From: Helicovermis profundi
GTDB taxonomy: Bacteria; Bacillota; Clostridia; Peptostreptococcales; Acidaminobacteraceae
Reading direction: 5' to 3'
DNA: 64,000 nt
NCBI RefSeq assembly: GCF_033097505.1
Contig: NZ_AP028654.1
Span: 1,508,001-1,572,000, forward strand
Positions 1 to 9,453 of this stretch are shown here, one piece after another. A model generated the notes under the pieces. It saw nothing but the letters and a program-made list of their open reading frames with translations. It did no database searches and was not told the DNA's origin. Each line of letters starts with the position of its first letter. Positions within the stretch are counted from its first letter, which is position 1. Both the position numbers and the translations under genes were made by a program.

Positions 1-1
1 C

Positions 2-832
2 ACTTTTTTGCGTGATAAAACAGAACTGGGCTTACTAGAAAAGTCTTTTAAAAACTTTAATACATTATTAAAAAATAAAAATGGAATTATTTTAGTTACA
101 GGTCCGACGGGTTCAGGTAAATCTACAACACTTTATTCAATGTTAAGTGAATTAAACAATGACTCGAAAAATATTCTTACTATTGAAGATCCTGTTGAGT
201 ACAGAATGAAAGGTATTATTCAATCTCAAGTTAATGCAAAAGCAGGTTTTGATTTTTCAAATGGTTTAAGATCTTTTTTAAGACAAGATCCAGATATTAT
301 TATGGTTGGTGAAATTAGAGATCATGATACCGCAGAAATTGCTATGAGAGCTGCCATAACAGGCCATTTGGTTATTAGTACTCTTCATACTAATAGTGCA
401 GTTTCAACAATTTTTAGATTGATAAATATGGGTATAGAACCTTACCTTGTTGCATCTTCTATAAAAGGAATCATAGCACAACTATTAGTTAAAAAAACTT
501 GCGAAGAATGTAAATTGCCTTACATCCCAGATGAAATTGAAAAAAAAGCATTGGGGATTAGGGATGATGAAAATATAGAATTATATAAAGGTATGGGTTG
601 CAGTAAGTGCGGTGGAACTGGATTCAAAGGAAGAATTGCTATTTATGAAATAGTTATGATAGACCAGTATGCGAGGAAACTAATTATTAAAGGTGCTTCA
701 ATAGATGATTTGGAAGATTATGTTAGAAAAAGTGGCAATGATAGTATTCAAGATAATTGTAGACAACTAGTTCTTAATGGCGTTACGACTTTTGGAGAAT
801 TTATGAAAATTACTCATTCGTTTGAGGAATAA
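2..832 (+). CDS. pilB: Type IV pilus extension ATPase PilB, 3' part only
   Basis: This is the C-terminal half of a GspE/PilB secretion ATPase that powers pilus extension from the cytoplasmic face of the membrane. The frame is open at the window edge, so the N-terminal domain lies outside; the first in-frame TTG (position 8) is not the real start. Visible are the Walker A GPTGSGKST, an Asp box around LTIEDPVEYR, Walker B IIMVGEIRD, the His box HLVISTLHTNSA, and the tetracysteine zinc site (CEEC ... CSKC) that separates PilB/GspE from the PilT class. It ends 10 bases before pilT and opens the pilus operon. Confidence 0.95.
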   Translation, partial: TFLRDKTELGLLEKSFKNFNTLLKNKNGIILVTGPTGSGKSTTLYSMLSELNNDSKNILTIEDPVEYRMKGIIQSQVNAKAGFDFSNGLRSFLRQDPDIIMVGEIRDHDTAEIAMRAAITGHLVISTLHTNSAVSTIFRLINMGIEPYLVASSIKGIIAQLLVKKTCEECKLPYIPDEIEKKALGIRDDENIELYKGMGCSKCGGTGFKGRIAIYEIVMIDQYARKLIIKGASIDDLEDYVRKSGNDSIQDNCRQLVLNGVTTFGEFMKITHSFEE

Positions 833-842
833 GGGTGGATAT

Positions 843-1895
843 ATGGATATTAAAGATTTATTAGGAGTTGCTTTGGAGTATAAGGCATCGGATATACATT
901 TTACTGTTGGAATTCCTCCTGTATTTAGAATAGATGGAAAATTAATTAGACTAAAGGATATTGGTCGAATTATGCCTGACGACACAAAACAAATAGCTGA
1001 TCAGTTATTCGATGATTATACTAGGAAGGTCTTTGAAGAAAATGGGGAAGTCGATTTTTCACATTCAATTATTGGAATAGGAAGATTTAGAGTTAATATA
1101 TTTAAGCAAAGAGGGAGTATTAGTTTAGCTCTAAGAGCAGTTCCTCTTGAAGTTCCTACTACTGAAGATCTTAAACTCCCTGATATTATAAATAAATTAG
1201 CTGATAATAGAAGAGGATTGGTTTTAGTTACAGGACCAACAGGATCTGGTAAATCAACTACACTCGCTGCTATGCTAAATCATATTAATCAAACAAGAGG
1301 TGAACACATTCTAACACTTGAAGACCCTATTGAATATTTGCATAGACATGGGAAAAGTATTGTAAATCAAAGAGAAATACATCATGATTCAAAATCATAT
1401 GCAAACGCTTTAAGAGCAGCTTTAAGACAAGATCCGGATGTTATTTTAATAGGTGAGATGAGAGACCTTGAAACTATTTCAATTGCAGTTACTGCAGCTG
1501 AAACAGGTCACTTAGTTTTTTCTTCACTTCATACAATTGGTGCGGTAAGTACGATTGACAGAATAATCGATGTTTTTCCACCAAACCAACAGCAACAGAT
1601 TAAAGTTCAACTTGCTTCTGTTCTTCAAGGAGTTGTATCACAGCAACTTATAAAACGTTTAGATGAAAAAGGTAGGGTTGCAGCTATTGAAGTAATGATT
1701 GCAAATGCAGCTGTAAGAAATCATATTCGTGAAGGAAAAGCACATATGATAATGAATAGTATACAAACAGGAAGAAAAGATGGGATGATTTCTATGGATA
1801 CTTATCTTTCAGAGTTATATAAAAAGAAGCAAATTTCTTACGATGAAGCACTTTCTCATAGCATTGATAAAGATATGCTAATGAGGTTAATATAG
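843..1895 (+). CDS. pilT: Type IV pilus twitching-motility ATPase PilT
   Basis: PilT is the hexameric retraction ATPase that depolymerises the pilus. The protein is 350 residues, normal for the family. It has Walker A GPTGSGKSTT, Asp box TLEDPIEYLH, Walker B VILIGEMRD and His box HLVFSSLHTIGAVST, and lacks the zinc tetracysteine of PilB. The C-terminal AIRNLIRE-type motif appears as AVRNHIREGK. The ATG at 843 follows AAGGGTGG; an upstream in-frame ATG at 822 would overlap pilB and has no ribosome site. Presence of pilT implies a retractable pilus. Confidence 0.96.
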   Translation: MDIKDLLGVALEYKASDIHFTVGIPPVFRIDGKLIRLKDIGRIMPDDTKQIADQLFDDYTRKVFEENGEVDFSHSIIGIGRFRVNIFKQRGSISLALRAVPLEVPTTEDLKLPDIINKLADNRRGLVLVTGPTGSGKSTTLAAMLNHINQTRGEHILTLEDPIEYLHRHGKSIVNQREIHHDSKSYANALRAALRQDPDVILIGEMRDLETISIAVTAAETGHLVFSSLHTIGAVSTIDRIIDVFPPNQQQQIKVQLASVLQGVVSQQLIKRLDEKGRVAAIEVMIANAAVRNHIREGKAHMIMNSIQTGRKDGMISMDTYLSELYKKKQISYDEALSHSIDKDMLMRLI

Positions 1896-1923
1896 AAAAA
1901 AGTTATACAAATAAGCGGGTGAT

Positions 1924-3141
1924 TTGTTGTCAAAATATCATTATTCAGGAAAAACTAAACAAGGTCAAAATGTTAAGGGAACAATGGATGCTGAGTCAAG
2001 TAGCGAGGTTGTTGTAGCTCTTAAAAGACAAGGTATATTTCCACTTAAAGTTGAGAAAAATATTACTGCAAAACGTGATATTTCAATAAAATTGTTTAAG
2101 AAAAAAATAAAAGTAAAAGATGTAGCTATATTTTGTAGACAGTTTCATACAATAGTTAGTTCAGGAATTTCTTTAATAGAATGCCTTGATATATTGAGAA
2201 AGCAAACTGAAAATAATCAATTTAAAGAAATTATCTCCGATATGTACGAGGATGTGCAAAAAGGAGTTTCCCTTTCTAAAGCGATGCAGTCCTTTAAAAA
2301 TACTTTTCCTGATATTTTAATAAATATGGTACATTCAGGAGAAATATCTGGTCAACTTGATACAATAATGAAGAGAATGGCAGAGCATTTTGAAAAGGAA
2401 AATAAAATTAATAATAAAATTAAAGGAGCGATGGTTTATCCTATTATCCTAATTGTTATTTCTTTTATAGTTTCAGGTGTCTTACTAGTATTTGTACTGC
2501 CAGGCTTTATTGGTATGTTTGCAAGTTTTAATGTTGAACTTCCACTTCCTACAAGAATGCTTCTGGCTTTTGGTGAAATTATAAAAAAATATTGGTATAT
2601 TATTTTAGGAGCTATTATAGGACTAATATTTTTCTTTAAAAGATTTATTGGAACTTATGAAGGAAGACTTAAATTTGATAAATTCAAACTTCATTTACCT
2701 GTTATAGGAAAAGTTAATAAAAAAATTGCAACTTCAAGGTTTGCAAGAACACTTTCAACAATGTTATTAAGTGGTATATCTATAATAGATGCACTGGAAA
2801 TTGTTATTAAAGTTATGGGAAATGCTTCAGTTTCTGAGAAGATAACTGAATCACTTGAAGGTATAAAAAAAGGTGAGGGTGTTGCCCTACCGCTTAGTAA
2901 AACCAATATTTTCCCGCCTATGATGATATCAATGATTGAAATAGGTGAAGAAACAGGCTCTTTAGATGAACTACTTGAAATGAGCGCTGAGTTTTATGAT
3001 GAAGAAGTTGAAATTGCAATTGAAGGTATGATTCAAATGATTAATCCAGTTATATTACTTTTTATGGCTGCTGTAGTTGGAACGATTGTAATGGCGATTG
3101 CACTTCCAATGTTTGATATGTACAATCATTTACAAATGTAA
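1924..3141 (+). CDS. pilC: Type IV pilus inner-membrane platform protein PilC
   Basis: This is a PilC/GspF platform protein that couples the PilB/PilT motors to pilin insertion. It is 405 residues, with two GspF repeats (roughly residues 70-190 and 270-395) containing the family pattern of FCRQFHTIVSSGISL and FARTLSTMLLSGISI, and hydrophobic segments near 170-195, 220-240 and 375-395. Two adjacent TTG codons (1924, 1927) follow GCGGGTGA, so the start is TTG, one of the two. It sits 28 bases after pilT in the same operon. Confidence 0.96.
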   Translation: MLSKYHYSGKTKQGQNVKGTMDAESSSEVVVALKRQGIFPLKVEKNITAKRDISIKLFKKKIKVKDVAIFCRQFHTIVSSGISLIECLDILRKQTENNQFKEIISDMYEDVQKGVSLSKAMQSFKNTFPDILINMVHSGEISGQLDTIMKRMAEHFEKENKINNKIKGAMVYPIILIVISFIVSGVLLVFVLPGFIGMFASFNVELPLPTRMLLAFGEIIKKYWYIILGAIIGLIFFFKRFIGTYEGRLKFDKFKLHLPVIGKVNKKIATSRFARTLSTMLLSGISIIDALEIVIKVMGNASVSEKITESLEGIKKGEGVALPLSKTNIFPPMMISMIEIGEETGSLDELLEMSAEFYDEEVEIAIEGMIQMINPVILLFMAAVVGTIVMAIALPMFDMYNHLQM

Positions 3142-3168
3142 AAACTGTAAATTATATGGTTTTTATGG

Positions 3169-3174
3169 TATAAT
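3169..3174 (+). promoter_or_regulatory. Possible extended -10 promoter ahead of the pilins
   Basis: TGGTATAAT (TATAAT at 3169-3174) has the TG of an extended -10 box. There is no convincing -35. It lies in the only sizeable gap of the pilus operon and could give extra transcription of the major pilin. Confidence 0.4.
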
Positions 3175-3179
3175 TAGTC

Positions 3180-3202
3180 TTTAAAAGGCTTTGCTTTTTA
3201 AA
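3180..3202 (+). promoter_or_regulatory. Hairpin in the pilin leader
   Basis: TTTAAAAGGC (3180-3189) pairs with GCTTTTTAAA (3193-3202) through ten pairs, one of them G-U, closing a TTT loop. It starts directly after the possible promoter and ends about 20 nt before the pilin ribosome site. No U-run follows directly, so a 5'-stabilising structure on the pilin mRNA is more likely than a terminator. Confidence 0.4.
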
Positions 3203-3233
3203 ATAAATATTAAAAATATAAAGGAGAGGGATT

Positions 3234-3668
3234 ATGTTAAAATTTTTCGGAAAGAGATTAAGAAACAAAAAAGGATTTACTTTGGTTGAATTACTTGTAG
3301 TTATTGCAGTACTAGGTATTATAGCAGGAATTGCTATACCAAAAATGACAGGTGTTACTACTATGTTTAAGGATAAGGCGGATGTTGCTACAGCTGAGAA
3401 TATACTTAGACAAGCAGAAGTTATGGTTCAATCGGGTAATCTTACTGATACAGCAACAACTACTGAGAGACTAATGACTACAGGTGATGGTAGTGAATTT
3501 GGAGAAGCAATAACATCGACTCCTCAAAGTATTGCGGGTACTTTTATTATTACAGTTGTTGACAATGCAACTGCAGGATACGATATCGTTGTTTATAAAT
3601 CTACTGATGGAACGATTGCAAAGGGTACTGAATTAGCTAAAAAAGAAGGAGTTACTGTAATTGACTAA
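3234..3668 (+). CDS. Type IV pilin, probable major subunit
   Basis: This is a 144-residue prepilin. A short basic leader (KRLRNKKG) ends at the cleavage site G/FTLVE, with Glu at mature position 5, followed by a hydrophobic N-terminal helix of about 20 residues. The rest is a small Thr/Ala-rich globular domain. ATG at 3234 follows AAAGGAGAGGG, one of the strongest ribosome sites in the operon. It has its own possible promoter and leader hairpin, which with its compact size suggests it is the major pilin; that is inference. Confidence 0.9.
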   Translation: MLKFFGKRLRNKKGFTLVELLVVIAVLGIIAGIAIPKMTGVTTMFKDKADVATAENILRQAEVMVQSGNLTDTATTTERLMTTGDGSEFGEAITSTPQSIAGTFIITVVDNATAGYDIVVYKSTDGTIAKGTELAKKEGVTVID

Positions 3669-3686
3669 TATTTAGGAAGTGTTAGA

Positions 3687-4157
3687 GTGAATAAAAAACA
3701 AATTAATAAGAAAAAAGGATTCACTCTAATTGAACTTCTTTTAGTTCTTTTGGTTATGGCAGTGCTCTTTGGCATTGCCATACCTAAAATGATGGGTCTT
3801 ACGGATATTTTTAGGTTAAAAACAGATAGAGAATCAGCTAGAAATATTGTTAGTAAAGTGAATACATTAGTTGAACTAGGAATTTACGATTTGTCAGAAA
3901 TGACTGCTAATAAAACTAGTCTTGACTATATTACTCCAGGAAAAACTCCTAATGATTCAAGTGGTGAAAAGTTTTATCTAGGAGAAGAAAATTCTTTGTT
4001 TTTATCAAAGAGATATAAGGGTGATTCTTTTAATATTTCTCTTATAAGAGAAGGCACTAGTCCAAATTTTACTTATTTTATTGAAGTGAAATATAAGGAT
4101 CCACTGCATACAGAAGTGCTTATAGAAAAGCAGAAGTTAGCAAATCCAGTAAAGTAG
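3687..4157 (+). CDS. Second type IV prepilin
   Basis: This is a 156-residue prepilin with a GTG start (GTTAGAGTGAAT context). Leader NKKKG is cut before FTLIE; the helix and the following AIPKMMGLTD resemble the upstream pilin (AIPKMTGVTT), so the two look like tandem paralogues that have diverged in the head domain. It may be a minor pilin or an alternative subunit. Confidence 0.87.
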   Translation: MNKKQINKKKGFTLIELLLVLLVMAVLFGIAIPKMMGLTDIFRLKTDRESARNIVSKVNTLVELGIYDLSEMTANKTSLDYITPGKTPNDSSGEKFYLGEENSLFLSKRYKGDSFNISLIREGTSPNFTYFIEVKYKDPLHTEVLIEKQKLANPVK

Positions 4158-4164
4158 GTATAGT

Positions 4165-4905
4165 ATGGAATATTTAATTATTTTTTTATTTGGTATATCA
4201 TTTGGAAGTTTTTTTAATGTTTGTATTTATAGAATTCCAAAAAAAATATCAATTATAAAACCAAATAGTCATTGTTTTAACTGTAAAAAAGAACTTAGAT
4301 TTAAAGATATGATTCCTGTAGTTGGTTATTTTTTAAATAAAGGAAAATGTAACTACTGCGGGGCTAAATACTCGATTAGATATTCATTAGTTGAATTACT
4401 TTCGGGCCTATTATTCGTCTTAGCTTTTATTAAATTTGCTTATACTTTAGAATTTTTCTTTGCTGTGACTATTATTTCCCTATTACTTATTATTACTTTT
4501 ATTGATTTTGATCATATGGAAATACCTGATTCACTAAATATCATTATTTTTATAGTTGCAATAATTCATAATCTTATATATAAAGAATTTTCACCAATAG
4601 AACTTATTATTGCATTTTTAATTGGTGGTGGAATATTCTTAATTATAGCTTTAATTGGACCAATGGGTGGAGGAGATATTAAACTGATGGCTGCTCTTTC
4701 TATATTCTTTGGACCAATTTACATTGTACTACTAATGATACTTTCTTTTATAGTAGGTGGAATTATCAGTATTTTACTACTTATTACAAAAAAGAAAAAC
4801 AGAAAAGATTACATACCTTTTGGACCTTTCATTGCTTTTTCAGCAATGTTACTTATTTTATATGGCCCAAAATTATTACAATATTACTTAAACATAATTG
4901 GTTAG
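4165..4905 (+). CDS. pilD: Prepilin leader peptidase / N-methyltransferase
   Basis: This aspartyl membrane protease cuts prepilins after Gly and methylates the new N-terminus. The 246-residue protein has the N-terminal cytosolic zinc site (CFNC ... CNYC), about seven or eight hydrophobic segments, and both catalytic aspartates: one in TFIDFDHMEIPD and one in GPMGGGDIKLMA. It is 8 bases after a prepilin gene and next to several of its substrates. Confidence 0.95.
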   Translation: MEYLIIFLFGISFGSFFNVCIYRIPKKISIIKPNSHCFNCKKELRFKDMIPVVGYFLNKGKCNYCGAKYSIRYSLVELLSGLLFVLAFIKFAYTLEFFFAVTIISLLLIITFIDFDHMEIPDSLNIIIFIVAIIHNLIYKEFSPIELIIAFLIGGGIFLIIALIGPMGGGDIKLMAALSIFFGPIYIVLLMILSFIVGGIISILLLITKKKNRKDYIPFGPFIAFSAMLLILYGPKLLQYYLNIIG

Positions 4906-4912
4906 GAGTAAA

Positions 4913-5404
4913 ATGTTTTCTAAATTAATTAAAAAGAAGTTAAAAAAATTTAATATAAATACTTGTGGATACACTTTAATAGAATTAGTTATTGTAATTG
5001 CTTTAATTGGACTCGTAGCTGCTCCTATGATGATGTCTTTTACAACAGGATACAAACTTTTTCAAACTGAAAATAGTTCAAATGATAAAATTTCTGAACT
5101 TAGATCCTTTGTAAGTGAGTTTGATAGTATTATTAGAAAAGCTGATAGAAAAGATATTTTCGTAGTAGGAAATATAGTGACTATTAAAAACAATAAGTAT
5201 TATTTGGAAAACGGAGATTTTATTCAAGAAAATACATTAAATAATGAAAAAAGAGTAATGACAACTTCTATTAAGAGTTTTAAAATTGATAACCAAGTGA
5301 TTGATGAAAATGGGAATCTAGTTTCAGCAGATATTAGTATTTCTATAGATGATAAAGATAAAGATTTTGTTATAAATACATCTTTTTATATAAGGGGTGA
5401 TTAA
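4913..5404 (+). CDS. Type IV prepilin-like minor pseudopilin
   Basis: Leader plus cleavage site CG/YTLIE is followed by a hydrophobic helix (LVIVIALIGLVAAPMMMSF). The leader is long and basic. The head domain is about 130 residues and unremarkable. The chosen ATG (4913) follows TTAGGAGTA; the frame is open from 4898 without a ribosome site. It overlaps the start region of pilM. Probably a minor pilin that primes assembly. Confidence 0.82.
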   Translation: MFSKLIKKKLKKFNINTCGYTLIELVIVIALIGLVAAPMMMSFTTGYKLFQTENSSNDKISELRSFVSEFDSIIRKADRKDIFVVGNIVTIKNNKYYLENGDFIQENTLNNEKRVMTTSIKSFKIDNQVIDENGNLVSADISISIDDKDKDFVINTSFYIRGD

Positions 5405-5405
5405 T

Positions 5406-6632
5406 TTGGCTAAAGATATAATATGTTTAGATATTGGAACTAATCAAACAAAGATAATATATGGTAATTTAAAAAATAATTCAATTGAGATTAAGTCATA
5501 TTCAATATATAAAAATTCTGAAAAATATATAAATCTTGATGGAAGTTTAAATATAAACGAAGTTGTACCTAAACTACTGAATCAATTAAAAAAAATGAAA
5601 ATTAAAAATAAAAATCTAGCTTTAAATCTTCCAAATAATAAAGCTATAGTTAGAACTAGGGAACTTCCTAAAGTTAAAATAAAGGAATTAACTGAAATTG
5701 TTAAATTTGAAGCTGAACAGTTTTTGCCATATAATATTGATGAATTTATGGTTGATTATAAAGTTATTTCTGATTCTGATGAAGATGAATCTTTAATAAA
5801 CGTGCTTATTATTGCTCTACCTAAAGAAATTGTAAACAACCATTTAGAGGTAGTTGAAAAGTCTAAAAACAAAATTTTTCTTTTTTCTCCTTATACGGAT
5901 TCTATTTATAAATATGCAAAGCAAAATCTTGTATCAGAAAATAAAAATATTTTAATTGCTGATATTGGTGAAACTAACTTAAAAATGAATGTATTTCAAA
6001 GCGAAAAATATTTTGCAAGTATTAATGCAGACGTAGGAATAAAAGATCTTGTAGAAAACTTTTCGAATAATAACAATGTACCACTAGAAAAAGCCAGGGA
6101 CATTTTATTTGGAAGGATTGAATTTGATATAGAAGAGATAAAGACTAATAATGATTTACCTATAGATAGAGATTCTAATGAACCAACTAATAAGATGGCT
6201 TCATTATCTGAAGCTTTAAAAAGAGTAAAGGGAGAAAATGCGGAAGAAAAAAATGAAGAAATAGTAAATAAAAATAAGATTGATTTTAGTAAACTTGAAG
6301 TTATTAGAAAACAATTTGAAAATATGGGAAGTATTAATGAAGTTTCAACTGAAAAAATCGAAAAGAAGTTTTCAATTAACGAGGTATACTACGATATTTA
6401 TAAGGAAATAAATAGAATGGTTGATTTTTATAGGACGAGACGCTTTGGAACTTCTATAGATGAAATTATTTTATGTGGTGGTGGAGCAAATTTAGTTAAT
6501 TTAAAAGGTTACTTGTATGAAAATTTTATGATTGATGTTAAAACAGTAGCAGAAGCTAGAATAAATAATACTAATATTAATAATTCTGATTTCAATTTAC
6601 TTGTATCATCAATAGGGGCAGGGTTGGTATAG
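5406..6632 (+). CDS. pilM: Type IV pilus actin-like assembly protein PilM
   Basis: PilM is a cytosolic actin-fold ATPase that binds the N-terminus of PilN. The protein begins CLDIGTNQTKIIYG (phosphate 1 loop) and has a later IADIGETNLKMNV and a C-terminal EIILCGGGANLVNLKGYL (adenosine motif). An insertion of about 90 polar residues lies around 235-320. TTG at 5406 follows AAGGGGTGA with good spacing. It abuts pilN with no gap. Confidence 0.92.
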   Translation: MAKDIICLDIGTNQTKIIYGNLKNNSIEIKSYSIYKNSEKYINLDGSLNINEVVPKLLNQLKKMKIKNKNLALNLPNNKAIVRTRELPKVKIKELTEIVKFEAEQFLPYNIDEFMVDYKVISDSDEDESLINVLIIALPKEIVNNHLEVVEKSKNKIFLFSPYTDSIYKYAKQNLVSENKNILIADIGETNLKMNVFQSEKYFASINADVGIKDLVENFSNNNNVPLEKARDILFGRIEFDIEEIKTNNDLPIDRDSNEPTNKMASLSEALKRVKGENAEEKNEEIVNKNKIDFSKLEVIRKQFENMGSINEVSTEKIEKKFSINEVYYDIYKEINRMVDFYRTRRFGTSIDEIILCGGGANLVNLKGYLYENFMIDVKTVAEARINNTNINNSDFNLLVSSIGAGLV

Positions 6633-7298
6633 ATGAATATTAATTTAAATAAAAACAAAAATTCTACTAGTAATATTTCTAATAATGATTATTTATCAAA
6701 AACTATTAATCTTTTGCCACATACTTATATTAAGAAAAAAAAGAATAACAGATACTACTTTGTGGTTGGTATATGCGTTTTAGCATTTACGCTTTTTTCA
6801 ATTAATTACTTAAATCAATTGATTAAAATAACCAACTGGTATGACAAGGAGATTTATAGTACAAAAGCATCTGATAATTACTCAGGTTTAATAGAGAAAA
6901 TAAATAACTTATCTGAAGAAAAAAAATCTCAAGATTTATTATTTGTACTTAAAAAACGAATTGATGCAAAAGTGAAACTTGTAACAGAAATTGAAAATAC
7001 AAATAAGTCTATTGTTTACATTATTAATATAGTTGAAAAGGAAATACCAAAAAGTGTTATCTTTAAAAATATGAATGTAAATTCAACGAAAGACATTACT
7101 ATTAGTGCTATTGCAGATACTAATGAACAAATTGCTGAATTTATATATAATTTGAAAAAATTAAACTATTTTGATGATGTTTTTGTTGATTCTATTAGTG
7201 ACATTGCATATGTAGAAAGCGATGGAAAAAAAACAAGGAAACTAAGTTTCAATATTATTTGCAGTTATGGAGGTGAATCTATTGAAGCTAACAAATAG
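6633..7298 (+). CDS. pilN: Type IV pilus assembly protein PilN
   Basis: PilN is a bitopic alignment-complex protein. The 221-residue protein has the PilM-binding N-terminal motif INLLPH (residues 27-32), one membrane helix near 43-60, then a coiled region and a small ferredoxin-like domain. The order pilM-pilN-pilO is typical. Its last codons contain the ribosome site of the next gene. Confidence 0.9.
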   Translation: MNINLNKNKNSTSNISNNDYLSKTINLLPHTYIKKKKNNRYYFVVGICVLAFTLFSINYLNQLIKITNWYDKEIYSTKASDNYSGLIEKINNLSEEKKSQDLLFVLKKRIDAKVKLVTEIENTNKSIVYIINIVEKEIPKSVIFKNMNVNSTKDITISAIADTNEQIAEFIYNLKKLNYFDDVFVDSISDIAYVESDGKKTRKLSFNIICSYGGESIEANK

Positions 7299-8598
7299 GG
7301 AAAAAATGTTACTAATTGTACTTGTGCTTGCTATTGTTGGATTTGGAATTTATAGATTCCTACTTACACCAATAGTTGACAAATATCATTCTACAAAAGA
7401 TATTTATGAAAAAAAGATAGTTGAACTTCGTTCAATAGAGAGCAACATCATGAGAAAATCTGATATGGAAACGCTTATTTCTAATTTTAAAAATAAAGTT
7501 AGTGTTTTAGAAGAAGCTCTTCCACCTGTGATTCATCAAGAAGAAATCGTTGTTTATTTGGATAAGTTAGTTAATGATAATGATCTTTTAGTATCTACGA
7601 TTTCTTTTGATAATGGAACAACAGATTTTAAAAAGACAAATGACGAAGAACCAATTGATAGTATTTTAAATGAGTATTCTAAATTTGTTGAATCGACGAA
7701 TATTAATTCTAATATGAATAAATACAAAAACAAAACATACGATGAAAAAGTTAAAAGAGATTACAACGAATTTTCTGTAAATATAAGCATTGGCGGAAAA
7801 TACGAAGATGTCAAATCTTTTTTACAAACAATTGAAAAAAATAATAAAAAAATTGTTATAGCAAATATTTCTTTAGTTAAAGATACGGAAGATGAAGCAT
7901 CAGTATCAGGAAGTATTGAACTTTCATTCCCTTATTTTTATGATAATGAAATTTTAAAAGCAATAAATTGGCCTTATAATGGAGACTATGGAAACGATAA
8001 TCCTTTTAAGTATAAGGTATATAAAGGAGCAACTCTAGGAAGTACAACTACTAATAATTCAAGCACTTCATTGATTACAGACATAGTAAATAATGCAAAT
8101 ACAGGTGCGAATTCTAATAATGCAGATACTACGACTGGAAGTTCATCTAATACTCCTTCATCTTATTACAGTAATTCGGATTTCTTTATAGATTTAAAAC
8201 CAAGTTCTTCTGATTCTCCAACGCTTTCAATTGGGAAATCACCGCTTAGATACACTGCTTTGTTTGCAGACAACACTGGCACTGAAAATATTTATTTGAA
8301 ACTAAAACAGGAAAATGGTAAATATTATTATCAATATGGAACATCACTTCAATCATACCCCTCTGGTGATGGATATGATTTACTTGAACCTTATAATATA
8401 AAAGATAAAGAGGTTGTAATTGAAATATCATCTCAACCGAGATTGCCTTTGAATGATAATTCAAGTGCACTTCTAGTTATTACAAATGAAACGGATTTAA
8501 AAATTTCTGCACATGTTTACAGCGATGATTTATTAAAACCTAGGATTCAAATTTATAGCAATCTTGGTGAATATAAGTTATACTCTCATAATCAGTAG
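7282..8598 (+). CDS. pilO: PilO-like protein with a C-terminal extension
   Basis: The N-terminal part (about 1-230) matches PilO: one membrane helix near 9-25, a coiled coil, and a GKYEDVKSFLQTIEKN segment of the ferredoxin-like domain. TTG at 7282 follows GGAGGTGA, inside the end of pilN (17-nt overlap). Unlike usual PilO (about 200 residues), the protein continues with a Ser/Thr/Asn linker (about 255-305) and a further domain of about 130 residues, predicted beta-rich by eye, outside the cell. The extension is unrecognised. Confidence 0.85.
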   Translation: MKLTNREKMLLIVLVLAIVGFGIYRFLLTPIVDKYHSTKDIYEKKIVELRSIESNIMRKSDMETLISNFKNKVSVLEEALPPVIHQEEIVVYLDKLVNDNDLLVSTISFDNGTTDFKKTNDEEPIDSILNEYSKFVESTNINSNMNKYKNKTYDEKVKRDYNEFSVNISIGGKYEDVKSFLQTIEKNNKKIVIANISLVKDTEDEASVSGSIELSFPYFYDNEILKAINWPYNGDYGNDNPFKYKVYKGATLGSTTTNNSSTSLITDIVNNANTGANSNNADTTTGSSSNTPSSYYSNSDFFIDLKPSSSDSPTLSIGKSPLRYTALFADNTGTENIYLKLKQENGKYYYQYGTSLQSYPSGDGYDLLEPYNIKDKEVVIEISSQPRLPLNDNSSALLVITNETDLKISAHVYSDDLLKPRIQIYSNLGEYKLYSHNQ

Positions 8599-8606
8599 GT
8601 GATAAA

Positions 8607-9440
8607 TTGAAAAACAAAAAAGGATATTCTTTACTAGAACTTATTATAGCAATGGGGCTACTAGCATTATTAGTTGGCCCATTTTTATCAGTATTTATTG
8701 ATTCATTAAATGTAAATAAAATGTCGGATAATACTGTAAAAGCTGATTATTTAGCGCAAAAATATATGGAAGATTTTAAAGAAAGTTCTCTTCCTAGCAA
8801 TCCAATCACTCATTATACTGAAGATAAATATGATATTAGTGTAACTTACGAGCATAAGAACAGCGATTTAAAAGATGAAAATACAACTACAATAAATACT
8901 TTTGATAATTCAATACTTGAGACTGCAAATGATAGTTTTAATTATTTTGATGATAATGGTATTTTAAGAATTAATAATAATATTCTAACTCCAATAGCTA
9001 GTGGAACTGTGGACAATAATACTTATGTATTAACTTTAAATGATAGTAATGCATCGAATATATCGGAAATATTTACCTATAATTCAAATGCATCTATCGT
9101 AAATGTAAATGCAGGTGAATATACTATTACAAATAATAAATTTGTGCTTGAATTTGACCCGAATGAAAGTTTTGATTCGTTAAATTTGCCAACGAAGATC
9201 AATCTTCATATTGTAAATAATTCAAAATTCAATATTTTTGTTTATTCATATGATGATAATTATAGTTTAATGGATTTTACTTTTGAAAACAATTCTCCAT
9301 CTACAGATATAAATTTTGTTGATAGCTTAACTAAAACACCAGTAGTGAATACTAATAATGATAATTTTTACCAAGTAATCATAGAAGTTTCTAAAAATAA
9401 CTTTGTATATTCTAGATTAATTTCAGGCGTTAAAAAGTAA
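8607..9440 (+). CDS. Prepilin-type N-terminal protein, PilV-like
   Basis: TTG start after AGGTGATAAA. A short leader KNKKG precedes YSLLELIIAMGLLALLVGPF; the cleavage Gly and Glu-5 are present. The 277-residue protein has a large Asn/Asp/Thr-rich head domain of about 240 residues. Likely a minor pilin. Exact class is uncertain because minor pilin heads diverge quickly. Confidence 0.82.
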   Translation: MKNKKGYSLLELIIAMGLLALLVGPFLSVFIDSLNVNKMSDNTVKADYLAQKYMEDFKESSLPSNPITHYTEDKYDISVTYEHKNSDLKDENTTTINTFDNSILETANDSFNYFDDNGILRINNNILTPIASGTVDNNTYVLTLNDSNASNISEIFTYNSNASIVNVNAGEYTITNNKFVLEFDPNESFDSLNLPTKINLHIVNNSKFNIFVYSYDDNYSLMDFTFENNSPSTDINFVDSLTKTPVVNTNNDNFYQVIIEVSKNNFVYSRLISGVKK

Positions 9441-9453
9441 AAGAGGTGTTATT

